From Bacteroidota bacterium (GTDB lineage Bacteria; Bacteroidota; Ignavibacteria; UBA10030; UBA8401), in the NCBI GenBank assembly GCA_035506275.1, contig DATJPT010000006.1, positions 139,019 to 203,018 on the forward strand: a stretch of DNA of 64,000 nt, in the 5' to 3' direction. Within the stretch, counting starts at the first letter, position 1. Each line of letters starts with the position of its first letter. The notes below the pieces were generated by a model that was given only the letters and a program-made list of their open reading frames with translations, was not told the origin of the DNA and ran no database searches. Made by a program: the position numbers and the translations under genes. Of the stretch, positions 49,190 to 57,182 are shown piece by piece.

Positions 49190-49469
49190 CGATCCTTTCT
49201 TAAGGTGATTGAAAAGTACGGTTGATTTCCTGCCGAACGGCATTGAGAAACGTCTCCGGAAAAGATATTCTTGTTGCATGTCTGCTTTAAGAACAGACAG
49301 CCGCTCACTGGAAAATGGCAAATGTTCTACGGGAGGTAACGGATACTAATATAGGGTTTGCGCCCTGGGCGAAATGTGACAGCCTGCACATTCGAAAAAA
49401 GGGATCCCCGTCGCTGCAAGCCGGGCAGGCATACGAGAGGTAACAACTGAAGGAAATAACAGGTTCCGG

Positions 49470-49880
49470 TTAGACTTTTTGCCGTTCTTTTTGGAGGCTG
49501 CTTTCGGCCGACACTGCTTCCAGGATCTCCTCAATTTGCACAGGTTTATAGAGCACCTGGCTCGCAAGCTGCCGGATTTTCTTTTCCCACTCCGGCTGTC
49601 CCTGGCGGAAGGCATAGAGCACGATGATGGGGGCATCGCGATGTTCGAAACGGCGCTGCTCGAATTCTGCTAAAAGGGCAGGAATTGAGCGCTCAAGGTC
49701 AACGACGAGGACAGAAATACATGTGTTACCCCTCTGATTCACAAGCTGGTCGACGGTCTCCGTCGCTACGATCTCGTATTGATCCTGCATGAGGATGGAA
49801 AGGCTTTTGACCAGATCCTTGTCCGCAGAATGAAGGAGAATATTCTTTTTTAAAACCGTCTTTTTTCCGGCGCGTTGCAT
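49470..49880 (-). CDS. Degenerate receiver-like protein
   Basis: A 136-residue protein with the alternating helix/strand plan of a response-regulator receiver: ILLHSADKDLVKSL at the start, D61 at the phospho-acceptor position (VLVVDLER), LYAF where a Ser/Thr switch would be, and K102 in LYKPVQ. The acidic pocket is reduced (SADKD in place of a paired DD/DE), so phosphorylation is uncertain. There is no output domain. The frame extends 40 codons upstream; I start at the ATG at 49880. It stands alone between the last T9SS gene and moeA. Confidence 0.6.
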   Translation of the reverse strand: MQRAGKKTVLKKNILLHSADKDLVKSLSILMQDQYEIVATETVDQLVNQRGNTCISVLVVDLERSIPALLAEFEQRRFEHRDAPIIVLYAFRQGQPEWEKKIRQLASQVLYKPVQIEEILEAVSAESSLQKERQKV

Positions 49881-50080
49881 TGTCTTTTGATAACAATTGA
49901 GCATACATCGACGTAAAAATCCTGCTGCGCAGCGCGATGCTCTGACTTTTGCTTCAACTATTATGCCACCCGCCTTCCGCGGAAATTCCCCGTAAAGCAA
50001 TTCGTTTTAATATGTTGCGGGGTGTTGAAAGAGACAACGCCTGTCACTTTTTTGAGAAAATCATAAAAAGGCGTCTTTTT

Positions 50081-50094
50081 TCTCATTAATGAGA
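50081..50094. promoter_or_regulatory. Palindrome in the gap upstream of the receiver-like gene
   Basis: TCTCATTAATGAGA is a perfect 14-bp palindrome, overlapping a wider inverted repeat (TGAGAAAA at 50053-50060, TTTTCTCA at 50078-50085). It could be an operator for the receiver-like gene or a weak hairpin after moeA. Confidence 0.35.
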
Positions 50095-50142
50095 GGCATG
50101 GAGCAGGATCAAGGGGGAGTGTAGCGGCGGGTCCAAGCACAT

Positions 50143-51363
50143 TCAGATTTTATTCCACGAGAGGAATCGAATCGCGACAATGTCCCCTTTTGCGACTCGG
50201 TCTTGTTCTTTGGGAAGAACGATCAAACAATTTGCATCGGCAAGTCCGCCGATCATGTGGGAACCCTGCCTCGAAGCGGGCTTCACAGTTAACACGCCTT
50301 CTTTCGACCATGCCGCAAATGCACGAACGAATTCGATACGCCCGCTTGCTCCCTTAAGGTCGAAATCCATCACGGCGTCATGCAGCACGTCAGGAGTATA
50401 GCTCCCCATCATTTTCCGCAGCGCGGGCATCACCAGCGTTTCGAGAGAGACCATCGCCGATACTGGGTTTCCCGGCAGTCCGAAGATCAACTTTTTTCCT
50501 CTTGTTCCAAAAAAATTCGGTTTCCCGGGTTTCATCGCAACCCGCCAAAAAATCTTCCGTACCCGAAGATCGCTGAGAACCTCCTTCACAAAATCGAAGT
50601 CTCCGACCGACACTCCCCCCGCCGACAAAACAACGTCGGCGCTTTTCAGCGCCCGCGCGAACGCTTTCGTCAGTGTTCTCTTATTGTCTCCCGCATGCAG
50701 GACGAGAACCGGACGCACTCCCGCCGATTCCAGTGCGGCGGCGAGAGCGTAAGAATTGGAATCGCGGACCTGTCCGCGACGCAACGGCGACGAAGGGGAC
50801 CGGAGTTCATTGCCATTGACGACCAGCGCGATGCGGGGTTTGCGGTACACCTTGACCGACGTCAGACCAAGCGTCGCGCACATTCCAATGACGGGGGGAG
50901 TGATACACGCCCCTTTTTGAAACACAATTTCTCTCTTCGCGAATTCTTCTCCGCGCCGCCGGAGGCTTGCCCCTTCTTTCGCCGGCGAAGAAAAAATAAT
51001 TTCCTCTCCCCTCGCTTCGACCAATTCCTTCATGACGACGGCATCGGCTTTTTGAGGAAGGACGGCGCCGGTCATTATTTTTATCGCATGGAACGGTTTG
51101 AGTGACTGGTGCGGGGTAACCCCTGCGGAGACGACCGATTGCAATTTCAGACGCACGGGACGGAGTTCCGACGCATGCTGAACGTCCCGAACCTGGACAG
51201 CGTAACCGTCGACAGACGAAGAATCAAACAGCGGGATAGGCTCTCTTGCCTTGACCTCTTCGGCGAGAACGAAACCGAGCGCGTCCTCAAGAGGAAGTTT
51301 GACCGGCAGCGAGCGCCGCACGTGTTTCAGAATCTTTTCGAGCGCTTCATGAAATTCAAGCAT
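50143..51363 (-). CDS. moeA: Molybdopterin molybdenumtransferase
   Basis: MoeA inserts molybdate (or tungstate) into adenylated molybdopterin. The 406-residue chain has the usual plan: PLEDALGFVLAEEV and DSSSVDGYAV near the N-terminus, KIMTGAVLPQKADAVV at about 110, the MogA-like domain with LSAGGVSVGDFDFVKEVL and FGLPGNPVSAMVSLE at about 310, and a C-terminal beta-barrel domain. It is the downstream member of a region that also contains a moaC-moaB fusion at 54.9 kb. The six genes between them have no evident link to molybdenum. Confidence 0.95.
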   Translation of the reverse strand: MLEFHEALEKILKHVRRSLPVKLPLEDALGFVLAEEVKAREPIPLFDSSSVDGYAVQVRDVQHASELRPVRLKLQSVVSAGVTPHQSLKPFHAIKIMTGAVLPQKADAVVMKELVEARGEEIIFSSPAKEGASLRRRGEEFAKREIVFQKGACITPPVIGMCATLGLTSVKVYRKPRIALVVNGNELRSPSSPLRRGQVRDSNSYALAAALESAGVRPVLVLHAGDNKRTLTKAFARALKSADVVLSAGGVSVGDFDFVKEVLSDLRVRKIFWRVAMKPGKPNFFGTRGKKLIFGLPGNPVSAMVSLETLVMPALRKMMGSYTPDVLHDAVMDFDLKGASGRIEFVRAFAAWSKEGVLTVKPASRQGSHMIGGLADANCLIVLPKEQDRVAKGDIVAIRFLSWNKI

Positions 51364-51480
51364 GTTGATCCGTCCAAAGTTGATAATCTAAGAACACCAG
51401 GAGCTAAAAGTCCCTTAGGTCCAAAAAGACAATACCTGCAGGTTGAATGAAACGAATCTCATTGTTGATCTTATCGCCGC

Positions 51481-51945
51481 TCAAGAATACTCTGTCGTTT
51501 TATCGCGGCGAGTTTCCGCCCCGTCGGAAATACTGTGCCGGTCCTGAAATGAAAGCCAAAGGCAGCAGATCAAAAGGACAAGATCCCTGAGAATGAGTCC
51601 AGGTCCGATCTTATCCGAACCGATGATGCCGAAGCACCCGCAATCGCCGGTCACGCCGCGGGCCAGAGCGACCGCGATCGCGGCGATAAACACAACGATC
51701 AGCCCCGCGAGGCAGGCGGCAACAACTCTCGTTCGATATCCGATGGCCAGCGCTAATCCAAGCCACAGCTCGCTTTGAAGGACAACAATCATTGCCGGGA
51801 AAATCATCCCTGCCGGCAGAATGCCGAGCTGCCGGATGGCGGCGAAAAAAGATCCTGTATCCAGCAGTTTGGAAACGCCGGCAACAACCATCAGGCTCCC
51901 CGTGAAAACGCGGAGCAACAATGATAAAAGGTTTCTACGCGCCAT
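51481..51945 (-). CDS. MauE/DoxX-family redox-associated membrane protein
   Basis: A 154-residue inner-membrane protein with four helices (about 8-27, 46-66, 72-96, 114-132). The MauE hallmarks are a conserved SELWLGLAL glutamate (E59) in the second helix and the periplasmic C-x-C pair GDCGCFG (C102, C104). MauE is needed for disulfide formation in methylamine dehydrogenase, and relatives accompany thioredoxin-like proteins. Here it is the last gene of the cassette that contains a redoxin and a six-cysteine peptide, which fits a disulfide-handling role. That role is inferred. Confidence 0.8.
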   Translation of the reverse strand: MARRNLLSLLLRVFTGSLMVVAGVSKLLDTGSFFAAIRQLGILPAGMIFPAMIVVLQSELWLGLALAIGYRTRVVAACLAGLIVVFIAAIAVALARGVTGDCGCFGIIGSDKIGPGLILRDLVLLICCLWLSFQDRHSISDGAETRRDKTTEYS

Positions 51946-51957
51946 CGCTCTGCCAAG

Positions 51958-52611
51958 TTATCCTATGCGGATGCCGAACGTTGTTCCCCCCATCAGCGAA
52001 GCGATCATTGCTGCCGAACCGACCCCGACGCCCCACAAGCATGTAACAATAACAGCAGCATTTCGTGACCGGATCCCGGTCATCGTCTTCAACCCGATTG
52101 ACATTGCCGAAAAATACCAAATGATGATCGGATTGACGCTGTATAAAACGATCGTCAACGGAAGGTTAAGATTGCGCCCGAGAAAAAGCACATCCAATCC
52201 GATCGGAAAACGTCCCGGCAAGCTGTACAAACTGATGGAAATCAAGTGAGAGCGCACCAGGATGAAATTTAGCATTTCGCCGATTAAAAAGATAATCCCG
52301 CAGAGAGAGACAAGGGAGAACATGTTTCCGTACGACACCTTTTTCACCGGATTAAACAACGGCGTTGAAAAAAATAATAACGCCGCCATGACTGACCAGA
52401 GGATGATCAAGGAGATAAAAACCGTAACAAAAGCGCCCCCGAAAACGATGAGATCGGCAGCGACCGAAGTCCCCCGCCAGCAGCTTTTCAGCCATGTCAA
52501 GAACGCGATTCCCGAGACGACAATAATAAGTGAGCGCTTCCATGTCGGCTGTAATGAGATCCGTTCAAAATTGTTCTGTCTTAGAGCTCCTGAAAATATT
52601 TTCGGCATCAT
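51958..52611 (-). CDS. Polytopic membrane protein, Yip1-like
   Basis: A 217-residue inner-membrane protein with five hydrophobic segments and a short cytoplasmic N-terminus (MMPKIFSGALRQNNF). The layout resembles the Yip1/YIP1-domain proteins of bacteria, but I see no diagnostic motif. There are two isolated cysteines in the mature chain. The ATG at 52611 follows GGAGGGG closely. It is 12 bases upstream of the MauE gene and 36 bases downstream of the WGMS-motif protein gene, so it is part of the same transcript. A transport or assembly role for the peptide cassette is only a guess. Confidence 0.6.
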   Translation of the reverse strand: MMPKIFSGALRQNNFERISLQPTWKRSLIIVVSGIAFLTWLKSCWRGTSVAADLIVFGGAFVTVFISLIILWSVMAALLFFSTPLFNPVKKVSYGNMFSLVSLCGIIFLIGEMLNFILVRSHLISISLYSLPGRFPIGLDVLFLGRNLNLPLTIVLYSVNPIIIWYFSAMSIGLKTMTGIRSRNAAVIVTCLWGVGVGSAAMIASLMGGTTFGIRIG

Positions 52612-52647
52612 TTCCCCTCCTAGAGTGTCTTTATCGACCGGCTGCAA

Positions 52648-53157
52648 TTATTGTTTAATTCTTCCGTACAAAAGACTCAGGCCGAGCACGTCTTCCCCCT
52701 GAGAAAAAACGACCATCACCACGCTCTCGCCTTTCAAAAACCATTTCGCCGCCTCAAAATGAATAGTGAAGAACCATTTGGACCTCTCTTTTTTTTCCGT
52801 TTCGTATGTATCCCCGTAACGGGACTTGAGGTACGACCGGAGCTTTTCGGCATTTTTGTCGTCGAACTGAATTTCAATGAATCGGAGTCCCTTAGCGCTG
52901 TCGGACTCCCCGAACGTCATCACGACCCGAACGGTCGAATCCATGAAGGTGTCCTGGAACGTCAGCGCAGTGTCGCCGCTCGGCTGGATGTCCTGATGAA
53001 TTTGCCGCTTGACTTCATCCTTGCTCATTCCCCAATGAACCGCCGACAACGACGGCACATCCGAGCCCGATAATGGGATCTGGCACTTCACAACCGTATA
53101 GGCGAGGAAACAACCGAGGGAAGCGAATGTTATTCCCCTTTTCATGCAGTGGCACAT
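52648..53157 (-). CDS. Exported protein of unknown function in the peptide cassette
   Basis: A 169-residue protein with an N-terminal hydrophobic segment (ITFASLGCFLAYTVV, residues 9-23) that may be a signal peptide or anchor. The body is an alpha/beta domain with SAVHWGMSKDEVKRQI at about 39, a phrase seen in several small periplasmic proteins, and FIEIQFDDKNAEKL later. GGGAGGGAG precedes the ATG at 53157. It lies just past the terminator that follows the peptide gene, so it is expressed by readthrough or its own promoter. No function can be named. Confidence 0.65.
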   Translation of the reverse strand: MCHCMKRGITFASLGCFLAYTVVKCQIPLSGSDVPSLSAVHWGMSKDEVKRQIHQDIQPSGDTALTFQDTFMDSTVRVVMTFGESDSAKGLRFIEIQFDDKNAEKLRSYLKSRYGDTYETEKKERSKWFFTIHFEAAKWFLKGESVVMVVFSQGEDVLGLSLLYGRIKQ

Positions 53158-53202
53158 ACTCCCTCCCTTACTCTAATTCTCTGTGAACTTGCAGAGCAGA
53201 AG

Positions 53203-53241
53203 CAAAAAAAGCAGCTGCCCTTCCGTACCTGAAAGGGCAGC
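53203..53241 (-). terminator. Strong terminator directly after the peptide gene
   Basis: GCTGCCCTT (53214-53222) pairs with AAGGGCAGC (53233-53241), and the minus strand continues GCTTTTTTTGC. It starts seven bases after the peptide stop codon. It should make the redoxin-C39-peptide transcript more abundant than the genes behind it. Confidence 0.85.
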
Positions 53242-53247
53242 AGGCAA

Positions 53248-53472
53248 CTACGCTAAGAAAGGAATGTAGGCGCAAATGCAGATCTGAGCGATCCAGAGGT
53301 CCAGGCAGCAGCAGGCGAAGCCCATGGAAGAATTGCACCCCGATTTCCCTCCGGAGATCTGAGCCATCTCATCCGAATTCAGCTGGACCGAGCCGTTCGA
53401 TTGAACGCCGACCGGCCCCAACAGCGTCAATGCGATCAGAAACACCATGAATAACGAAATTGCTTTTTTCAT
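53248..53472 (-). CDS. Six-cysteine secreted peptide precursor with double-glycine leader end
   Basis: A 74-residue precursor. Residues 1-24 look like a Sec signal (KKAISLFMVFLIALTLLG). Residues 31-42 (LNSDEMAQISGG) match the end of a bacteriocin-type leader, with G41-G42 at the expected cut. The remaining 32 residues contain cysteines 46, 54, 55, 56, 65 and 67 in an otherwise hydrophobic chain. GGGGGAG precedes the ATG, and a terminator follows, which supports a well-expressed gene. The adjacent upstream gene encodes a C39 peptidase, the class that cuts after double glycine. I infer a matured, disulfide-rich peptide; activity is unknown. Confidence 0.8.
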   Translation of the reverse strand: MKKAISLFMVFLIALTLLGPVGVQSNGSVQLNSDEMAQISGGKSGCNSSMGFACCCLDLWIAQICICAYIPFLA

Positions 53473-53622
53473 AACTCCCCCTTTTTGGTTGAATTTTCCT
53501 TTTGTGAATTATTTCCTGCTCACCGCGGGCTGTTCATTCCGCACAAAACTCACCGCACGCTGCAGCGCCCGAGCCGCAGAGCGCTGTGACTGTTCGTCCG
53601 GTCAAAACCGGCGAGCAAGATC

Positions 53623-54150
53623 TTATTCCTTTCTGAACACCAAAGCTTCCCCGTTCCATACTCCGGGCAACTCCGATACCGGCAGTTTTATTCTCCCGAC
53701 GGCGGGGTCGCGTAAAAAGACATTGCCGGAGCCAACGCTGTCCGCAACAACAAAATGATTCTTGGGGATGAAGAGAATTGCCGGAAACTGCGCGGTCAAA
53801 AAATCTTGCAGCCTCAACCGCCATCCCTCGGCGTGCAGTCCCTTCGCTTCGGCCAGGTCTCGGAGCGCGAGCATCGTGGAACCGTTCACTCCCGGTTTGA
53901 GCCGCCGCGTCAACTCGCCGACCGTGCTGGGAATCTCATATCGATCGAGAACCATCTGCAGCGATGCAGGGGCGCAGTCATTGTAGCTCGTTTGCATGAC
54001 GACCCCGACATTCCCCAGATATTCGCCGCCGGCATACGAGTCCGGCATTTTTTGTCCCGCAAAACGAGGGAGAAGGATCCAGGATGAATTGACGACAAAG
54101 ACTGCGGAGAGCACGCAGAAGATTCCAAGACAACGATTCCAGCTCACCAT
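53623..54150 (-). CDS. Stand-alone membrane-anchored C39-type peptidase
   Basis: A 175-residue protein with one N-terminal membrane segment (LGIFCVLSAVFVVNSSW, about 8-24) and a C39 peptidase domain facing the periplasm. The catalytic set is complete: Q53, C59 (TSYNDCAPASLQ), H132 (KNHFVVAD) and D148 (FLRDPAVG). C39 domains usually form the N-terminus of bacteriocin ABC exporters on the cytoplasmic side; here there is no transporter or ATPase. I start at the ATG at 54150; the frame is open further up but overlaps the redoxin gene. It is 16 bases after redoxin and 150 before the peptide gene. Confidence 0.85.
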   Translation of the reverse strand: MVSWNRCLGIFCVLSAVFVVNSSWILLPRFAGQKMPDSYAGGEYLGNVGVVMQTSYNDCAPASLQMVLDRYEIPSTVGELTRRLKPGVNGSTMLALRDLAEAKGLHAEGWRLRLQDFLTAQFPAILFIPKNHFVVADSVGSGNVFLRDPAVGRIKLPVSELPGVWNGEALVFRKE

Positions 54151-54166
54151 CCCCCCGCCCCTTCTT

Positions 54167-54703
54167 TTATTCGCGTGAAGAAAAGACAAAATCGTCGAGA
54201 AGCCGGGCATCTTCTGCCAGCGAATGCTCCCCGGAATAGAATCTTTGCAGCAGCCAACATTCGTCGGCACAGAAAAGAGCCGGAAGAATATGTATTCTGT
54301 AATGTTCTCTGAGGCTGTCTGCGTCGGCTATAACGACAGGAAAATTCAGGCCCAATTCGGCGACCGCCGCCTTCGTCGAGCTGCCGTTGTCGAGCGAGAC
54401 CCCGAAAATATCAAGCCTTCCGGCATAGCGAGGGAGAAGTGCGGCAAGGTTGGCCAGTTCCCGGCGGCAATGGCTGCATGCCGGCGCGAAGAATACCACC
54501 AGCCTTTTTTTCGACGATGCGCTGTCGAACGCGAACGGGCGGTTCTCCAAAGAGACCGCAGCGATTCTTGGCATTGGGCTTCCGAGCGGTAAAGGGGGGA
54601 GGGCAAAAATGCGAAAAAGAAAAATCGTCGATCCGGCAAGAGCAACACACAATGCAGCGAACAAAACTGCGGCGCGCGCTTTACGGCGAAAAGATATTTG
54701 CAT
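54167..54703 (-). CDS. Membrane-anchored TlpA/redoxin-like thiol oxidoreductase
   Basis: A 178-residue thioredoxin-fold protein with an N-terminal helix (VLFAALCVALAGSTIFLF, about 13-30) and the domain in the periplasm. The redox centre is C76-S-H-C79 (FFAPACSHCRREL). The later FGVSLDNGSSTKAAV and a cis-proline loop (IHILPALF) complete the TlpA/MauD-like fold. Two more cysteines (FCADECW) occur near 144-148. It is the first gene of the peptide cassette. It may form, reduce or shuffle disulfides in the six-cysteine peptide, with MauE as membrane partner; this is inference from context. Confidence 0.85.
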   Translation of the reverse strand: MQISFRRKARAAVLFAALCVALAGSTIFLFRIFALPPLPLGSPMPRIAAVSLENRPFAFDSASSKKRLVVFFAPACSHCRRELANLAALLPRYAGRLDIFGVSLDNGSSTKAAVAELGLNFPVVIADADSLREHYRIHILPALFCADECWLLQRFYSGEHSLAEDARLLDDFVFSSRE

Positions 54704-54719
54704 GGAATTCAGTCATGAT

Positions 54720-54742
54720 AATTAAACTTGAAAAGTTTAATT
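54720..54742. promoter_or_regulatory. Perfect palindrome in the leader of the peptide cassette
   Basis: Ten-base arms (54720-54729 and 54733-54742, core ATTAAACTT / AAGTTTAAT) flank a three-base centre. It sits 17 bases before the redoxin start and downstream of the promoter, so it is a likely repressor operator or a leader hairpin. Confidence 0.6.
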
Positions 54743-54787
54743 CCCCTTATCACACTGACGGTGTACGATCAGAAATTTCTTGTGTAA

Positions 54788-54816
54788 AAGATAACTGTAA
54801 TGCTCAGGTTTGTCAA
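54788..54816 (-). promoter_or_regulatory. Sigma-70 type promoter of the peptide cassette
   Basis: The minus strand has TTGACA (54816-54811), exactly 17 bases, then TATCTT (54793-54788). The -35 box is perfect and the -10 box matches four of six. The start would lie near 54780, leaving a leader of about 75 bases that includes the palindrome at 54720. Confidence 0.6.
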
Positions 54817-54864
54817 GGATAAACTTAAAAAAAGTGAATTTTGAAAACCGGCGCACTGACGATC

Positions 54865-55773
54865 TCAATGACCGCCGCCGCGGACGATGGAAGCGATATG
54901 CATCAGCGTCGGAAGAAGCGCATCGAGCCCGTCGGTGACGCCCCCTTTCGATCCGGGAAAACTAACGATGATGGTTTTGCCGCGGACGCCGGCCACGCTG
55001 CGCGACAGCATCGCGAGCGGAGTGCGTGCCTGTCCGAACACCCGCGCCGCCTCCGACACTCCGGGGATTTCTTTTTCAATGATTTTTTTGATCACTTCCG
55101 GGGTGGTGTCGCGCGGGCCGAGTCCGGTGCCGCCTGTCGTGAACACGGCATCGAGCTTCATTGTGTCGGAATACTGCAGCAGCTTCGCTTCAATTTTTTT
55201 TGCGTCGTCGGGAATGACGGCATACTCGGCGACGTTAACGTTCAACGCCTTCAGCCGCTCCACGATGACCTTTCCGGACACATCTTCTTTCTTCCCCGAC
55301 GAGACCGAATCCGACATTACGAGGACGGCCGCGCGAAACCCCGCACCGGTTACCTTGACAAAATCCGATTTCCCCCCTTTCTTGCTGACGAGCTTCACGC
55401 CGAGGATCTCCATTCCATCATCCAGCATCTTCATCATATCGTAGAGCGTCAAAGCGGCAACGGAAGCCCCGGTCAGCGCTTCCATCTCGACGCCGGTTTT
55501 GTAAATCGCCTTCACCCGAACTGTGGCGGTGATCGCTGTCTCGCCGACCTCAAATTCGACGCCGACAAAGTCGATCGGAAGCGGATGACAGTACGGGATG
55601 ATCTGGCTCGTGTTCTTGGCAGCCTGGATCGCGGCTACTTTCGCTACCTCAAGCGGGTTTCCCTTGGGGATCTTATTCTCCCGGATGAGGGTGACCGTCG
55701 CCGCGGAAACGCGCAAGGTTGCCGTAGCGACCGCAGTGCGGAGCGTCGTTATTTTTTGTGAAATGTCGCGCAT
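54865..55773 (-). CDS. moaCB: Bifunctional molybdenum cofactor protein: MoaC fused to MoaB/MogA
   Basis: A 302-residue fusion. Residues 1-145 are MoaC, which with MoaA makes cyclic pyranopterin monophosphate: IPYCHPLPID (about 59-68) and MEALTGASVAALTLYDM-type wording with VEMEALTG are diagnostic. Residues 150-302 are MoaB/Mog, which adenylates molybdopterin: FTTGGTGLGPRDTTPE at about 215 and the late IIVSFPGSKGGVTDGL. I start at the ATG at 55773 (MRDISQK); a GTG four codons earlier lies inside an inverted repeat. It is followed after 160 bases by the peptide cassette and then, at 51.4 kb, by moeA. Confidence 0.93.
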   Translation of the reverse strand: MRDISQKITTLRTAVATATLRVSAATVTLIRENKIPKGNPLEVAKVAAIQAAKNTSQIIPYCHPLPIDFVGVEFEVGETAITATVRVKAIYKTGVEMEALTGASVAALTLYDMMKMLDDGMEILGVKLVSKKGGKSDFVKVTGAGFRAAVLVMSDSVSSGKKEDVSGKVIVERLKALNVNVAEYAVIPDDAKKIEAKLLQYSDTMKLDAVFTTGGTGLGPRDTTPEVIKKIIEKEIPGVSEAARVFGQARTPLAMLSRSVAGVRGKTIIVSFPGSKGGVTDGLDALLPTLMHIASIVRGGGH

Positions 55774-55780
55774 ATGTTTT

Positions 55781-55852
55781 GCCACGAAGGCACGAAGCGG
55801 CAGACGTGATGCAGATTCAACAACCCTCGTTGTGCCTTAGTGTCCTTGCGGC
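55781..55852. repeat. Imperfect inverted repeat of the 'CACGAAGGCACGAAG' type
   Basis: GCCACGAAGGCACGAAG (55781-55797) is roughly complementary to a stretch at 55828-55852 (CGTTGTGCCTTAGTGTCCTT). Repeats of this wording are scattered in many bacterial genomes. It occupies the gap between moaCB and the M16 gene behind it. Confidence 0.55.
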
Positions 55853-55858
55853 CCCAAT

Positions 55859-57151
55859 TCAAAAAACAAGATCCTTTATTTCCAGCGACTCCGAATTTCC
55901 GATAATGACAAACTGCAAATTCTTGATGTACTTCTTGCAGGCATTCTGGATATCGTCGGGGGTCACTTTCTTTATATCGTCGATCAGCTTATCAGCCGCC
56001 TGGTACCCGGCTCCCGATAGTTCGTAGCGGGCGAGAATATTCGCCTGCGACCGGTTCGTTTCGTTCCGGAGATAATAGGTCGTAATGAACGTGTTCACCG
56101 TGTTCCTCAATTCCTCCGTGGAAATTTTTTGACGTGCCATTTTCTTCAGCTCCGCCATCATCACCTTCAACGTCGTATCCGGTTTCAACGCGGTAACATA
56201 AATGAAGCCGTAGTTGGAAAAATTCCGCCCGATGCCTCCCGCCGGCGCGTACGACAAGCTCCTTTTCGTCCGCACTTCCTCGAACAAGCGGTATTGCAGG
56301 ACTGCTCCCGCCGCGGCCATCGCGTAGTAATCATCCGCATTGAGCGAAGGGGCGCTGAAATATCCCTCGATATAGTTGGTCGGAAGATTCCGATAGACAA
56401 ATTTCACCGAAGTTTCGTCATGGTTCACGGCGGGAAGGACCGGCGCAGCGAACACTCCGGCGGGAAGCGAACCGAACGAGGCCTTGACAAGCTTCTCGAC
56501 ACGGTCACGGGTCACGTTGCCGACAACGATCAAGAGAAGCTGGGTGGAACTGGTCCGTTTCGCCAGGTATGCTTTCAGCTGTTCCGGCGTGAACGATGCC
56601 ACGGTCGCTTCTTCCCCGTTAGCGTCGGTCTGGTATGGATGGTCGGTATAAAAAGCTCTCCGTCCGAGCTCGTCAAGATACGAATCAGGGTTGTCGTGGG
56701 TCTGTTTCAACTGCGAGAGAAGCTGCTGGCGTTCAAGCTCGACATCTTCCTTCGTGACCGCAGGATGCAAAATGACGTCGGCGAAGACATTCCACGAAGT
56801 ATCGAAATATTGCTTCACACACTGAAGGTCGATCGTGGAGTAGTCGGCGGACACAGAGCTTCCGATCGTTGTGTTCATCCGCTCGAGCGTCGCATTCAAT
56901 TTCTCTTTCGGATACTGTTCGCTCGCCTTCACGGCGACGGCAAGGGCGAACTTTTCGATGCCTGCTTCGCGGCTCGTCAACACCGCCGCCCCGCCGCGGT
57001 AACACATCACGGCCGAGATGATGTCGGTGGTCGTGTTCTGCTTGACGATGACTTTAAGGCCGTTGAGGACGAACGATTCGGGTGCGGCCGCAAATACCGG
57101 GACCGTCGCACAGGTGAGGAACGCGATGAATAGACTCCATCGGAATTTCAT
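55859..57151 (-). CDS. M16 peptidase family subunit lacking the zinc motif
   Basis: A 430-residue exported protein with a signal peptide (ending VPVFAA) and the M16 fold. At the place where the zinc motif HxxEH should stand the sequence reads GIEKFALAV, so this chain cannot bind catalytic zinc. In M16B heterodimers such as PqqL-like or mitochondrial processing peptidases, one chain is catalytic and the other helps bind substrate. The gene starts 31 bases after the stop of the catalytic partner encoded at 57183, and AAAGGAGATG precedes its ATG. A joint periplasmic protease is likely. Confidence 0.88.
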   Translation of the reverse strand: MKFRWSLFIAFLTCATVPVFAAAPESFVLNGLKVIVKQNTTTDIISAVMCYRGGAAVLTSREAGIEKFALAVAVKASEQYPKEKLNATLERMNTTIGSSVSADYSTIDLQCVKQYFDTSWNVFADVILHPAVTKEDVELERQQLLSQLKQTHDNPDSYLDELGRRAFYTDHPYQTDANGEEATVASFTPEQLKAYLAKRTSSTQLLLIVVGNVTRDRVEKLVKASFGSLPAGVFAAPVLPAVNHDETSVKFVYRNLPTNYIEGYFSAPSLNADDYYAMAAAGAVLQYRLFEEVRTKRSLSYAPAGGIGRNFSNYGFIYVTALKPDTTLKVMMAELKKMARQKISTEELRNTVNTFITTYYLRNETNRSQANILARYELSGAGYQAADKLIDDIKKVTPDDIQNACKKYIKNLQFVIIGNSESLEIKDLVF

Positions 57152-57182
57152 GGCACATCTCCTTTAGGATAGGATGCTCTGA

